This document shows, one piece after another, positions 39,001-50,986 of a stretch of DNA of 64,000 bases. Both the position numbers and the translations under genes were made by a program. This DNA is from Sindora glabra (lineage: Eukaryota; Streptophyta; Magnoliopsida; Fabales; Fabaceae): positions 49,847,057 to 49,911,056 of the forward strand of contig CM035236.1 of assembly GCA_020226215.1 (NCBI GenBank), given 5' to 3'. The notes beneath the pieces are model-generated. The model worked only from the letters and a program-made list of their open reading frames with translations. It did not search any database and had not been told where the DNA came from. Position 1 is the first letter of the stretch. The number at the start of each line of letters is the position of its first letter.

Positions 39001-41094
39001 GGAAAAATTACAAATTACCCCTTCTAACTATGGGATGTTTGGATTTTACTCCATCGAATTATGAAAAATAGGCAAATTACTCCTTGAAATTATGTAAAAC
39101 TCGAATTCTATTATCACCATTAGTAATTTGATAGAAAATATTAGAAGAAATTACAAATTAACCTCATCAATTATGAGATAGTTATATTTTGCTCCTATTG
39201 ACTTTCAAAATTTGTAAATTAATCCTTTAATTTTATAAAATTTACGATTAGCACCTATTATCTACTTAATTAACTCATTTTTTTTATTAAATTAGATGAA
39301 TTTTAAAAAAGTTTTTAAGGTTAAATCATAATATTATTATATTTTAGATTATGACATTATTTTTTACATATAATTCTTATGTTATATAATTTATAAAAAT
39401 TAAATTAAATATATAAAATTTAATTAAAAACTTAAAAATGAGTTACAAAATTATATGTAAAAAATGATATAATAAATCAATACATAATAATATTGTAATT
39501 CATATTATTAGTGTTACTCAATATTAATCATCACTATTCAATTTTTTTATTGAATCAGTTGTCTATTTCATAGAATATGGGTTGAAAATATTAAGTAAAA
39601 AAATGAAATAAATACAAATGTTATGTTATATAAAAATATTAAAAACTTAATATTTACATTAATTTTAACAGGAGAAAATACACATAATCCCTATGAAGTA
39701 TGATCTTTTATCAAATAACCTTATTGAATTTTCAAATCTTACAAATAATCCCCTTGAAATTTTGAAAAAAAAAATGAAAAGGCTAGAAAAATGAACAAAA
39801 TGATTTAGTGGTGGTTCTATTATCACTTAGTGGAGGTTCAAAACTGCTGCTATTTACTTAATGATATTTAAAATTACTAGTAAATGAAAAAGTTATGACA
39901 GTTTTTAACCATCAATAAATGAAACATGATAACAGCATTTTTTTTCATATTTTCCAAAACTTTAGGGGGTTATTTCGAGGGTTTGAAAATTCATGGGATT
40001 ATTTGATGGAAGGCTATACTTTAAGGGAGTTATGTGTATTTTCTCCTATTAAAATTAATGAAAATATTAATTTAAAACTCTATTCAATCTTTCTTAAAAA
40101 TTTATACTAGTTAGACTTCTATTTGTGATAGAAAATTAATTTCAATGAATGTTTGTTTTAATTTTTGGAAAAGGATTTTATATTTCCTTGGGAAAAATGT
40201 AAACAAAGTAAATTTATTAACTAATATAATCTCTTTCTAAAGATAAATGTATTAGTCTAAATATGAGTATTACAATAGATTATAAATTTTAAAAAAATAA
40301 AATAAAGATAACTCATATACTAATAATTATTAAATTTTAAATAAAGTAAATTGTAAAAAAAAATCTCAAGTAATAAAGTAGAAATTATTATTCATCACCT
40401 TTATGATTATTGTGATGCTAAAATTAAATTAAACATGATTATATGAAATTAAAATATTAAGTTTTTAGTATTTTTTTATATAACATAAAATTTGTGTTTA
40501 CTTCACTTTTTCACTTGATATTTTTAGCCAATATTCCATAGAATAACCAACTAATTCAATAAAAAAATTAAATAGTAACGACTAATATTGAGTAATACTA
40601 ATAATATGAATTACAATATTATTATGTATTAATTTATTATATCATTTTTTATACATAATTTCATAACTCATTTTCAAGTTTAAATAAAATTTTATATATT
40701 TAATTTAATTTTTATTAATTATATAATATAAGAATTTTGCGTAAAAGATAATGTGATAATCTAATATATAATAATATTATAATTCAAGATTAGTTTTTTT
40801 TAAATTCATGTAATTTAATAAAAAAGTTAATTAACTAGATAATGGGTGTTAATCGTAAGTTTTATATAATTAATGGATTAATTGATAAATTTTGAAGTCA
40901 ATAGCAGTAAAATGCAACTATATCATAATTGATGGGGGTTAATTTATAATTTTTTCTAATATTTCTATCAAACTACTAACAGTGAGGGTAGAATTGAAGT
41001 TTTGCATAGTTTCAGGATACTTTGCTTATATTCATAGTTTGAGAGGGTAAAATCTAAACACCTCATAATTGAAGGGGTAATTTGTAATTTTTCC
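39001..41094. mobile_element. Long-arm palindromic Mutator-like element with nested palindrome
   Basis: Starts ggaaaaattacaaattaccc, and the reverse complement of its right end reads ggaaaaattacaaattaccc. Arms of roughly 660 bp (39001-39660 and about 40430-41094) match with small indels. Flanking 9-mers are taaactaaa (38992-39000) and taaaataaa (41095-41103), 8 of 9 identical, as expected for a Mutator-superfamily insertion. There is no transposase. A second inverted-repeat element sits between the arms. Confidence 0.8.
39671..40046. mobile_element. Nested 376-bp palindromic element
   Basis: Left end ggagaaaatacacataatcc; reverse complement of the right end ggagaaaatacacataactc. The inverted similarity continues inward through tcaaataa and gaattttcaaa. 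Its terminus resembles that of the intron-8 element at 51036 (gagaaaaatacactgac), suggesting one family. The short flanks are themselves inverted (ttaattttaaca left, tgttaattttaa-like reversed right), so no simple target duplication can be read. Confidence 0.7.
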
Positions 41095-42303
41095 TAAAAT
41101 AAAAGCAATTAAAACTCTATTTTCTTAGTGAGATGTAGATTCCACCTTTCACAATATTACAACAATGAATTAATTTATTTAGGAGTTCCAGAGTAGACTT
41201 CCTAGGGTTTTACAATTTTCAAGAAATTCGTTTATGAAAACATATGCATATATTTTCATAAGTTATTACTCTTATAATCATTCAATTGTTGCATTCGTTT
41301 AAAATATTTAATACACTTCATTTATTAAATTTTCAATACCTAAATATATTTTCTCAATTTATTAAAATATTAACCAATTAAATATAATTTAATTATTCTC
41401 ATTGGTTAAAATAATTACTTTAAGGCAGTAAATAAATTTATAAATAAAGTTATAAATATTATCCTAGATATTGCAATTGCAATTGCATCCATCTCTCTAT
41501 CTTGTCGTAATAAAGTAAGGGGTCGTTTGGTTTGCAGCAAAAACATAGGAAATTATATTTCCCCGGATATAAACTACAGTAAAGTTGTTTGGTTTGCACA
41601 AATGAGAGGAAATAAATCTTCCTGGGAACTTGTGTTTCCATAAAACACGGGAAATCACTTACCCACTCCCCCCTAGGTAAGTTCTATTTCTTGTATGTTT
41701 AACTAATTCATAGACAAAAATATCCTTACTAAATTAACTAATACCAATTTTACCCTTTTAATTGATTATCATATTTTACCTTGTGAATGTCCATTTTAAT
41801 TAGTGTTACCGTTATTTTACAGTTTGCTGATATATATATTACATGACATATTTTATTATTATTATTTTTAAAAAAAATTTAAATATTTAATTTAAATAAA
41901 TTAATTAACAACATATTTTTATTTAATTCCTACGTTATTTTATAACCCACTTATTAATTTATTTTTTATTTATTTTATTGCATAATTTTCTTTTACTTCT
42001 TTTTTATTTTATCTATTGCTATTATTTGAAAGTTAGATTATAATTATTAAATAATATAAATATAATATGATATATTTAATTTGATTATATAAATATTTTG
42101 AATAAATTAAAATTTTAATATATATTATATTAATTGCATTATATAATTATATATTCTATTTGTTGATTGAAATTATTTGAATATTAAAATTAAATTTTCT
42201 TTTAAATTTTATAAATATTTTTTAATATTAAATTTCAAGCCCTATAATTCAAATTAAATATATATACACACACACACACACACATCAATTAGAATTAAAT
42301 TTT

Positions 42304-43960
42304 TTTTAATTAGTTACTATTTAGAGAACAAATAGTAATATGCTATTATTTGATAATTTAATTTTAATTAAACTTAATTTATCTATTTATTTGAAGTTTT
42401 CAATTGATGTTACTGTCTTGGAACGTAACAGTAACATATTACTATCTAGAGAAAAAATAGTAATATGTTATTATCTATTTATTTGAGATTTTAATTGATG
42501 TTACTGTCTTGAAACGTAACAGTAACATATTACTGTCTAGAGAAAAAATAGTAACACACTATTATTTAGCAATTTGATTATTAATTAGACATGATTTATT
42601 CATTTATTTGAAATTTTTAGTTGGTGTTACTGTCTTGGAACGAAACAGTAACATGCTATTATTTAGCAGTTTGGTTGTTAATTAGACATGATTTATTCAT
42701 TTATTTGAGATTTTTAGTTGGTGTTACTATTTTTGAACGAAACAGTAACATGTTACTGTCTTAGAACGAAATAGTAACATGCTATTATTTGACAGTTTGG
42801 TTGTTAATTAGACATGATTTATTCATTTATTTAAGATTTTTAGTTGGTATTACTGTTTTGGAACGAAACAGTAACATGTTACTGTCTTGGAATGAAACAG
42901 TAATATGCTATTATTTGGCAGTTTGGTTATTAATTAGACATGATTTATTCATTTATTGAGGTTTTTAGTTGGTGTTACTGTTTTGGAATGAAACAGTAAC
43001 ATGTTACTGTCTTGGAACGAAATAGTAACATGCTATTATTTGGCAATTTGGATGTTAATTAAAAATAATTTATTCATTTATTTGAGATTTTTAGTTAGTG
43101 TTACTGTTTTGGAACGAAACAGTAACATGTTATTGTCTTGGAACGAAACAGTAACATGCTATTATTTGGCAATTTGATTGTTAATTAGACATGATTTATT
43201 CATTTATTTGAGGTTTTTAGTTGGTGTTACTGTTTTCGAACGAAACAGTAACATGTTACTGTCTTGGAACGAAACAGTAACATGCTATTATTTGGCAGTT
43301 TGGTTGTTAATTAGACATGATTTATTCATTTATTTGAGGTTTTTAGTTGGTGTTACTGTTTTTGAACGAAACAGTAACATGTTACTGTCTTGGAACGAAA
43401 CAGTAACATGTTATTATTTGGCAATTTGATTGTTAATTAAACATAATTTATTCATTTATTTGAGGTTTTTAGTTGGTGTTACTGTTTTTGAACGAAACAG
43501 TAACATGTTACTGTCTTGGAATGAAACAGTAACATGTTACTGTCATTTGGCAGTTTGGTTGTTAATTAGATATAATTTATTCATTTATTTGAGGTTTTTA
43601 GTTGGTGTTACTGTTTCGAACGAAACAGTAACATGCTACTGTATTGGAACGAAACAGTAACGTGCTATTATTTGGCAATTTGATTGTTAATTAGACATGA
43701 TTTATTTATTTATTTGAAGTTTTTAGTTGGTATTACTGTTTTGGAACGAAACAGTAACATGTTACTGTTTTGGAATGAAACAGTAACATACTATTATTTG
43801 GCAGTTTGGTTATTAATTAGACATAATTTATTCATTTATTTGAGGTTTTTAGTTAGTGTTTCTGTTTTCGAACGAAACAGTAACATGTTACTGTCTTGGA
43901 ACGAAACAGTAACATATTACTATTTAGTTTACAAATAGTAATAAATTATTTTTTAGTAAT
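42304..43960. repeat. 126-bp tandem array with hairpin-forming units, copy 2
   Basis: About 12 direct units, the central ones exactly 126 bp apart (for example gttggtgttactg at 43220 and 43346). Each unit has two inverted pairs, gttactgttt...aaacagtaac, separated by the 16-bp perfect palindrome cagtaacatgttactg, so each can fold as consecutive stem-loops. Some units near 42620-42720 lack one half (98 bp). Central units are much more alike than those at the edges, as expected from unequal exchange. Because 126 is a multiple of 3, frames of 76-84 codons with a 42-residue repeat appear at 43178-43938; these are not considered genes. Confidence 0.92.
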
Positions 43961-44520
43961 TTTATTTGTTAAAAAAATTATTATAACACTACTAGATACC
44001 AAAAGAGTTAGGAAGAAAATTTTAATATGAAATTCGAATGAATTTAAATTGATAAAAATAAAATCAAAGTTAAAAAAAGTAACAAAAAATTAAAGAAAAA
44101 TTTAAAAAATATTAAAAAAGGCCTTTTTGCCAAATCAAAGTGGGCAAAACACCTTTGGTATTTGCAAGCACGTAGATCTCGAAAAGTTACATGCAATCAA
44201 AAAAAAATTCACTTAAAACGGACAATCGAGCACAAAGTTATGGTCATTCAAAGTTTTGAACTCAATTTATACGTTTTTAACCAAGTAGACTTCGTCAAAC
44301 CCACATTTTCTTATTTTCTGTTGAAAGAGCAAATGAAAAAGATTGAAAATAAGTGGTCATGCAAACATTGGTTAACTAATAAAGAATTTATGACTTTTAA
44401 AAATTTTTAATTTATCACCGCATTCACACAGTTAAAAAAGAATAATTTCAGTATATAATATTCATAAATCATAAATTGAAACCTATTTTAAAAAAAATCT
44501 GGCGCTATCACCTCTTTAAA
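43961..44520. repeat. Non-tandem tail of the array element
   Basis: 44240-44520 matches 22825-23110 after the first array, with shared blocks cacattttcttattttct, ataatttcagtatataatat and tcataaatcata. This shows that the array is part of a larger dispersed element. No coding function. Confidence 0.7.
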
Positions 44521-44770
44521 ATCAATTAATATCTATTAATATATATTAAATTATTATTGAGGATATTGTAGTCATTTCATTGTTATTTTTTAGGAAATTT
44601 AAAGTTGAACCATACAAAACATATGAATTTATTTCTTGGGATATGTGACTTCCTTTATGTCAACCAAACAACATTTAAGGATTTCCTAGGAAGTGTACAC
44701 AGTAAATAACTTCCTAGGAAATTCAACTTCCCATGGGAAGTTACTTCCTGCATGAACTAAATGACCCTAA

Positions 44771-45212
44771 AATTATTTGTTCATAGTGCTGTTTGTCTGA
44801 AGTTTTCCGCTTAAAAGGTAAATAAATTAGATTAAAAAGTAGAAATTTCTTACAAGGAGCCCGCAAATAATAATAATAATAAAATGGTTCAAGGTAGGAA
44901 ACTTGGAAAACATTTCAATCTGGTATGACGTCGACAGGACCATTGACGCGCTGGTTCAACCATCAGCAAAAGTGAAACGTAATTCTTACCCTTTTCCGTT
45001 TTCCCACGCCCTCCTAACCTCTCCTTCTGGGCTGGGAATGTTCAAGCAGAGACTAATAGAAAATAGCAGCAACAGATCCATCTCTCCCTACTAAACCTCG
45101 TTCAAAAGCCTCAACTTTCTTCCGGATTTGTAATAACATACTAAACCCTAGTACGTTTAAAATCACTTGGAGCCCGAGGGTGTCTCTGGGCTCGGTGATC
45201 TATTTATATTCC
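44771..45212 (+). promoter_or_regulatory. Upstream region of the QSOX gene
   Basis: The gap between the transposon end and the start codon is only about 440 bp. It includes an ACGT-core motif tgacgtcg at 44926-44933, of the kind bound by plant bZIP factors, and a telo-box aaaccctag at 45143-45151. From about 45130 to the ATG it matches the pseudogene 5' region (gagggtgtctctgggctc in both). No convincing TATA box was chosen. Confidence 0.5.
45143..45151 (+). promoter_or_regulatory. telo-box (AAACCCTAG)
   Basis: aaaccctag 62 bp before the start codon, conserved at the equivalent place in the pseudogene. Telo-boxes are frequent in 5' regions of broadly expressed plant genes. Function here is inferred. 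Confidence 0.5.
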
Positions 45213-48200
45213 ATGTCTATGATGTATTTATGTTGGCTTTTGTTTCTGGGTCTGCTTCCATTGAGCTACGCTGCTCTGGACTTCCTCCGATTATTCACTG
45301 GGTTCTCGTCGTTCGATCCTCCGGATTGTCAAAGACCATGGTAAAAATGGTGATCTTCGAGATTATGCTTTTGACTTGAATGCAACGAATTTTGATGCGG
45401 TTCTCAAGGATACTCCTGCTACTTTTGCTGTTGTTGAGTTCTTTGCACATTGGTTAGTAATCCGTTTTCTGATTTGTTTCTTTCTATTAATGAAATTGAT
45501 TGAATTCTCTATTGACTTCGGGCATTTTTTTGTTTTACGTTTCATCGTAGATTTTAAAGTTAGCACTAATGGGTTTAGTTAAGGGTAACTGAATTACCCT
45601 CTGACCAACGAACTTGATCTGTAATTAAATTTCGGGGGAAAATGAATTCGTATGACAACTATTTGGAAGCTTAAAAGTTTAGTATATAAAGCATGAGATA
45701 TGGTTCTGTTTGCTTCTCCAATGAGACATTGTTTTCACTATGGAAATAAGGATAGGTGATTGGATGTGACAAGATTTACAGGGGAGCTAATTGTTTCAGT
45801 AGATGACTTATGTGCTATGATAGTAGGGGAAATAGTGTGTGGTAGATTAGAAGTTCAAACTTCTATGTTTTCTGTTATGCGGGGGAAGGGAGGGGGATTA
45901 GCTATTATATATTCCGTTTACTAGCTCATCTAATGCTTGATGGAAATATATTATTATTATCAGTCATCAATAGTGTTGAACTACATTCTACTTTGTCAAA
46001 GTGGTTCTCAAATGCTGTTGGGATACATCTAGAGGATAAGTTTACGGGGAAAATCACTCTGACCTCTGTAAGTGTGAAGCACAGGGTTCTATTTTTAGTC
46101 CTCATTTCCTCCCGATCTGTCCTTCTTGTAATGCATCCCCTTGTTGTTTTCCCTATTCATTTTTAGTTTCTTTCTTCCGTCTGACTTTTCTTGATTACTT
46201 ATGTATCTTGTTGAGATATCATAAATATAGCCAATGAGATAGATGGTGGTTCAATTTTCTCCACTGCTTTTGGTTTTATATTTTATTCTCCTTGTTGGAC
46301 TTAGTGTTTAGGCATCTTAGACAGGTAAGAGATATTGTAGCCTTATTTAAATTTTTTTTTTTTTTAGTTAATTTTTTTGTCTTGCGTTCCTTGTCTTAAG
46401 AGCTATGTGGTTAATCTATTGATATCATATCTGTCTAACTTGTTATCACAATTTTAAGTTCCAGCTGCAAAGAGTTCAATATTGAAAAGTCTTAGTCACT
46501 AGACGTTAAATGTAACTGTGTATCACATTCGGACATCTTTTTGATTGATGGAAATTAATGGAAATGCTTAAAACTGAATGTCGGTGTTATGCAATTTAAA
46601 TCTGAATTATAGGCAACGCTGTTGCATGCAATTCAGAAGTCTACTATAGTGCAGGTTATATTAGTGGGACTTAGTTATATTGATTATCAATGTCCTTGTT
46701 GTTTTTAACTTTAATATCAAAATGGCATTAAGTATTTCAAGTGGTACTAACCTAGTCTTAGGTTTATGGTTGAGGCATGGAGGCCTGAGTCCTTATAAAT
46801 TCCATTTTCCTGTTTCCCCTATAAACTTTGGCCTTGTTGTAATATGACAAAGTGAATTAACATTTTTCTTCAATTTCATTCTAGGACATGATTGTGCTCC
46901 ATGCCAATACAGGAGTAACAGATTTATCTAATATTAACTCAAACTTGAGACTGCAGTTGAACTCTGTTTTGACTTTCTTCCTCTCACTTTTTTGGGTTGT
47001 AGTTCTCTATGTGACATTCCTTTTTAGTTGTTATTCTATCCTTTGTTTGTAGTATAGGTTGACCTCGATTTTGGTCTTCCTTGATAATAAGTAGCCTGAG
47101 TTATTTTGGGGAATTCATTTCTACAAATAAGTTTAGGTACGTTTATTATACTGGAATGTGAGGACATTGAATTCTAATTTTCATTGTGCTCCTTACTTGT
47201 CTTGCAGGTGTCCTGCTTGTAGAAATTATAAGGTATTATTCCCTATAACATGTGATTTTGATGATTCTTTTAATGAACTACTTAATCTTGACATCATTCC
47301 TTGTTGAACTTCTATTGCAGCCCCACTATGAAAAGGTTGCAAGGCTTTTCAATGGTCCTGATGCTGTACATCCTGGAATCATACTAATGACAAGAGTAGA
47401 TTGCGCATTGAAGGTATGTTCATTGTCTGTTGCTATTTTCTTGAATCAGGAGGTGTGCAAAGTACTAGTTGCTTGCATTTATTTAGAAAGTTATTCGTAT
47501 TTCAGGTGAGTTTTACTTGAAAATATATTATGAAGCAAGACGAAGCTGTTTGTCCTGGTAGAATTTGTATCCTTGTCCTTATTGGGATTTGATACCGATA
47601 CCATCCAATGTAGAAAACAGTGGATTACTTTATATCATCTGAAACAATGCTTATGGCCTGTATACCTCAAGAGTTTGTGTGCTGTACACTAGAGGGAGAT
47701 AGGAAGTAAACTAATAATTAAGTAAAAATGATAAACATAACAAAAGGTTAATGATAAGCCAATTATGCTTTCTTTCTTTATGAAATAGTAGGAGTGGCCA
47801 AGTCACTCGACTCATACATGCAAGGGACCAGGATTGAACTCAAATGTAAAAGATGGTAAAGTCTTCCAAGGAACTTAAAATGCCACTTGGGCCAAATACC
47901 CTTAGAAACCCAATTACACTTTTTTATATAATATATCATGTAATATCTTTTATGAGAACCCTGAGTGTGAAATGCATTTATTTTTTTCCTGTGTTTTTAT
48001 AGTAATCAAATGATGACATAAGACACTGGGTAGAAAATAAAAAATAACTTAATGAAAACTTTCTTTTTTTGGGAATTGTTTTCAATCAGCTCTTTGATAA
48101 TAATATATTTGAGCCTGTCTTATCTTCATTTGTGTGTTTTTGCTAAATTTATTCATATATACCTATTAGTATCACAAGGTTTATTTGGGTGTTGGTATGT

Positions 48201-50954
48201 TGCTGCACTTGCCTATCCATTATAGTTGTCAAATTTCTCTAATAGGTTTGTCATGTATAAACCTTGATTTGTTTATGGACAAAAGACCTTAGTGATTTGT
48301 CCCTTTGTTTTCCCTTGTTTGGCAGCGCAGATGAATACTAAACTCTGCGAAATTTTCTGTTGGTCATTATCCCATGCTCTTTTGGGGCCCTCCTTCAAAG
48401 TTTGTTGGTGGTGGTTGGGAGCCTAAACAAGACAAAAGTGATATACATATGATTGATGATGGACGCACAGCTGAGCGGTTGCTGAATTGGATCAACAAGC
48501 AATTGAGCAGGTATGGCCTATAAATGCCATGGTTGTTAATATGATTGTGATATTTTATGTCAACTATCTTTACTAAAGTCAGATATCATATTTGAAGGGA
48601 ATATTATTGTTGTTGCCTGTAAAACTTGTAATCTTGTATTGTCTCCCATGCATTTCTGCCCAAAAGGTTTATAGTCAAAGATTATGTCCCAACATGTAAA
48701 TATAGCGCATGGTTAGAAGGGAAGTTCTCTTGCACTGCTCCTTAATAATTATGAATCTACCCATGGCTTTCTGCTGTTGTCCTGTGCATGGAGCAAGAGA
48801 AAAGTAAATAAAAGGAAAATGACCTAATAGCCATTTCAATACTTGATATTCTAATCTGCCTTAGTTATTGACAAGTTGATGCTATTGTAATCTAATAGAT
48901 ATACTGGACGACTAATATGTCTTCCTAGGCCATATATTTGCAGTTGTGAGGTTGTTTGACTCTTTCTTCTCCCTTTAATTGATGTTGGAACAATCTGTCG
49001 TTACGTAGTACTTCAAACTGCCTAGAGTAATTTTAAAGCCCTCGAGTAAGGGAACATATACAAGTCAAACTTGTGTGAGTTGGACAGATACTTCTAGGGC
49101 TGGCTGGTCTCAACTCATGCTTTATTCGAGTCAATTTTTTCAGCTAAAGTTTGGCTCAAATCAAGCTCACCACCTGTGTACCTTGACTCATTAAGCTCAA
49201 ATCAATTGTAATAATAAATAATAGTTTAAAAAAATATGAAAGTAAATATGTGTAACAACTTAATAATATAGAATAAAAAGAATATGAATGGCAAAATATA
49301 GTATTATAGTACTTTCTATCCCAATATATATATATATATATATATATGTAGTGTTATAATACTATTATTCATATTATAATTCATGTATTGCTCATTTGTT
49401 TCACGAGCTTGACTTATCGAGGCATTGTTTTATTCGATATGGGTTATGATTTTGTTTGTCACGTTTGTTTGGATGAAAGCTAATTTTTTCTAAAGGGACG
49501 AGTTTGTTTGATTTGCATAGAAATTGAGCAGCAATCTTTTATTAACTTTTGAGGATTACTTATCCTGTCCTTTTTAATTCTTTTTCCTATTTATAGAAGT
49601 TTCCTTTTCTATTAAAAAAAATTGAATAGGGTTATGAGCCGCTTGTGAGTTAGCTTCACATGTTGCCAATCCTATATACTTCAAAGAGGTTGCCATTACA
49701 GTACCATAGGCATATCCATATTGGATACGCATACATGCGTGTAAGCATATAATACTATTGAAAACATACCTAGTATTGGCATTGGGAGAGAACTGTAGGG
49801 ATTGGTTGGTTTAGAACCGTCACGCGATTGAAATTTCCTTCTTGCTTAAAAGGTGCATGGTACACTTGATGCTTGAAGGGCGTCTCTTTGCAAGATTAAA
49901 AATATTTTGATTCCCTCATTGAGTGTATTCTTTCTTGTCCACTGAATGCAATTTCTTTTTCAATCCAAGAAAGTGTGTTAAGTATGAAGTATGATGTACT
50001 TTGGAATTATAAAGAACCTGAGGACAATGAACTAACGAGTGAAGAACAATCAAACTAAATAAATGCTAACATCTGGAAGTTGATGTACTTTGCTAAAATT
50101 TGATGTAACTTTTGGATGAACTTATTTCTTGTCATTAACTCTTGAATTTTCTCTGTCAAATTATAGTTCATACAGCCTGGATGATCAGAAATTTGAAAAT
50201 GAGCATTTTTTATCCAATGTATCAGATGCCGGACAGGTTCTCTTGTTAATTTAGCCACTATTTAAGTCACTTTTACCCTAGAGCAGAGTTGCTTCTTGCA
50301 ATTTAAACTACTGACTTATGTAGTGCTTGACTGTGAAAGATTGTTAGAGCTATCTATGATGTTGAAGAGGCAACTTCTACTGCATTTGATATCATTTTAG
50401 AGCACAAGGTATATTAAGATAATTTCCCTCCCATTACTATTTTATTCTATGATCTTTTTATGGATGAAGAACTCACTTTCTGTACCACAGATGATTAAAC
50501 CAGAAACCCGTGCCTCACTTATAAAGTTTTTTCAACTTTTGGCAGTTCATCATCCTTCCAGGAGGTAAGATAAGCCTCTTACTATTCCTCTGTTTCATGT
50601 CTTTCCAATCTTTTGTGTCACAATTTTTCATTTTCCATTTTAAATTACTTGTCAGATGCCGGAAGGGTACTGCAGATATACTTGTGAATTTTGATGACTT
50701 AAGCCCCACGAATTCTAATAAGCAGGAAGATGATAGTGAAAAAGTTGCAATAATGAACTTCAAGATTTGTGGGAAGGATGTGCCCCGGGGATATTGGGTA
50801 TGATTTAGTATTTTAATGTTAAACATTTATATTCAGTTTTATGTTGGCTCTTATAAACAATGTTGGTATCTACGCATATATTTGTATGGCCTGCTGTTCT
50901 TCTCATTTGGCTGTTTTATATAGTACTTGCAGTGTCTGCTGACCCTCTAAATAT

Positions 50955-50986
<32 letters not shown>

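Larger units (their letters stand above)
41519..44767. mobile_element. Candidate PIF/Harbinger element enclosing the 126-bp array
   Basis: Left end ggggtcgtttggtttgcagc; reverse complement of the right end gggtcatttagttcatgcag. Both are flanked by TAA (41516-41518 and 44768-44770). A terminus of the GGG...GTTTGG kind with a TAA/TTA duplication is typical of PIF/Harbinger and Tourist elements. Subterminal sequence also mirrors (gaaattatatttcccc on the left; ttcctaggaaattcaacttc on the right). No transposase is recognisable. The interior is mostly the tandem array plus its tail, perhaps a nested insertion. Confidence 0.6.

Noticed and set aside
43178..43938. Three adjacent plus-strand frames encoding a 42-residue repeat
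   Set aside because: The repeat unit is 126 bp, a multiple of 3, so any stop-free unit yields repeated peptide. The frames break between units, lack a gene context, and the DNA-level palindromes explain the conservation better.
45363..45566. Minus-strand frame opposite QSOX exon 1
   Set aside because: It is the antisense shadow of a coding exon.
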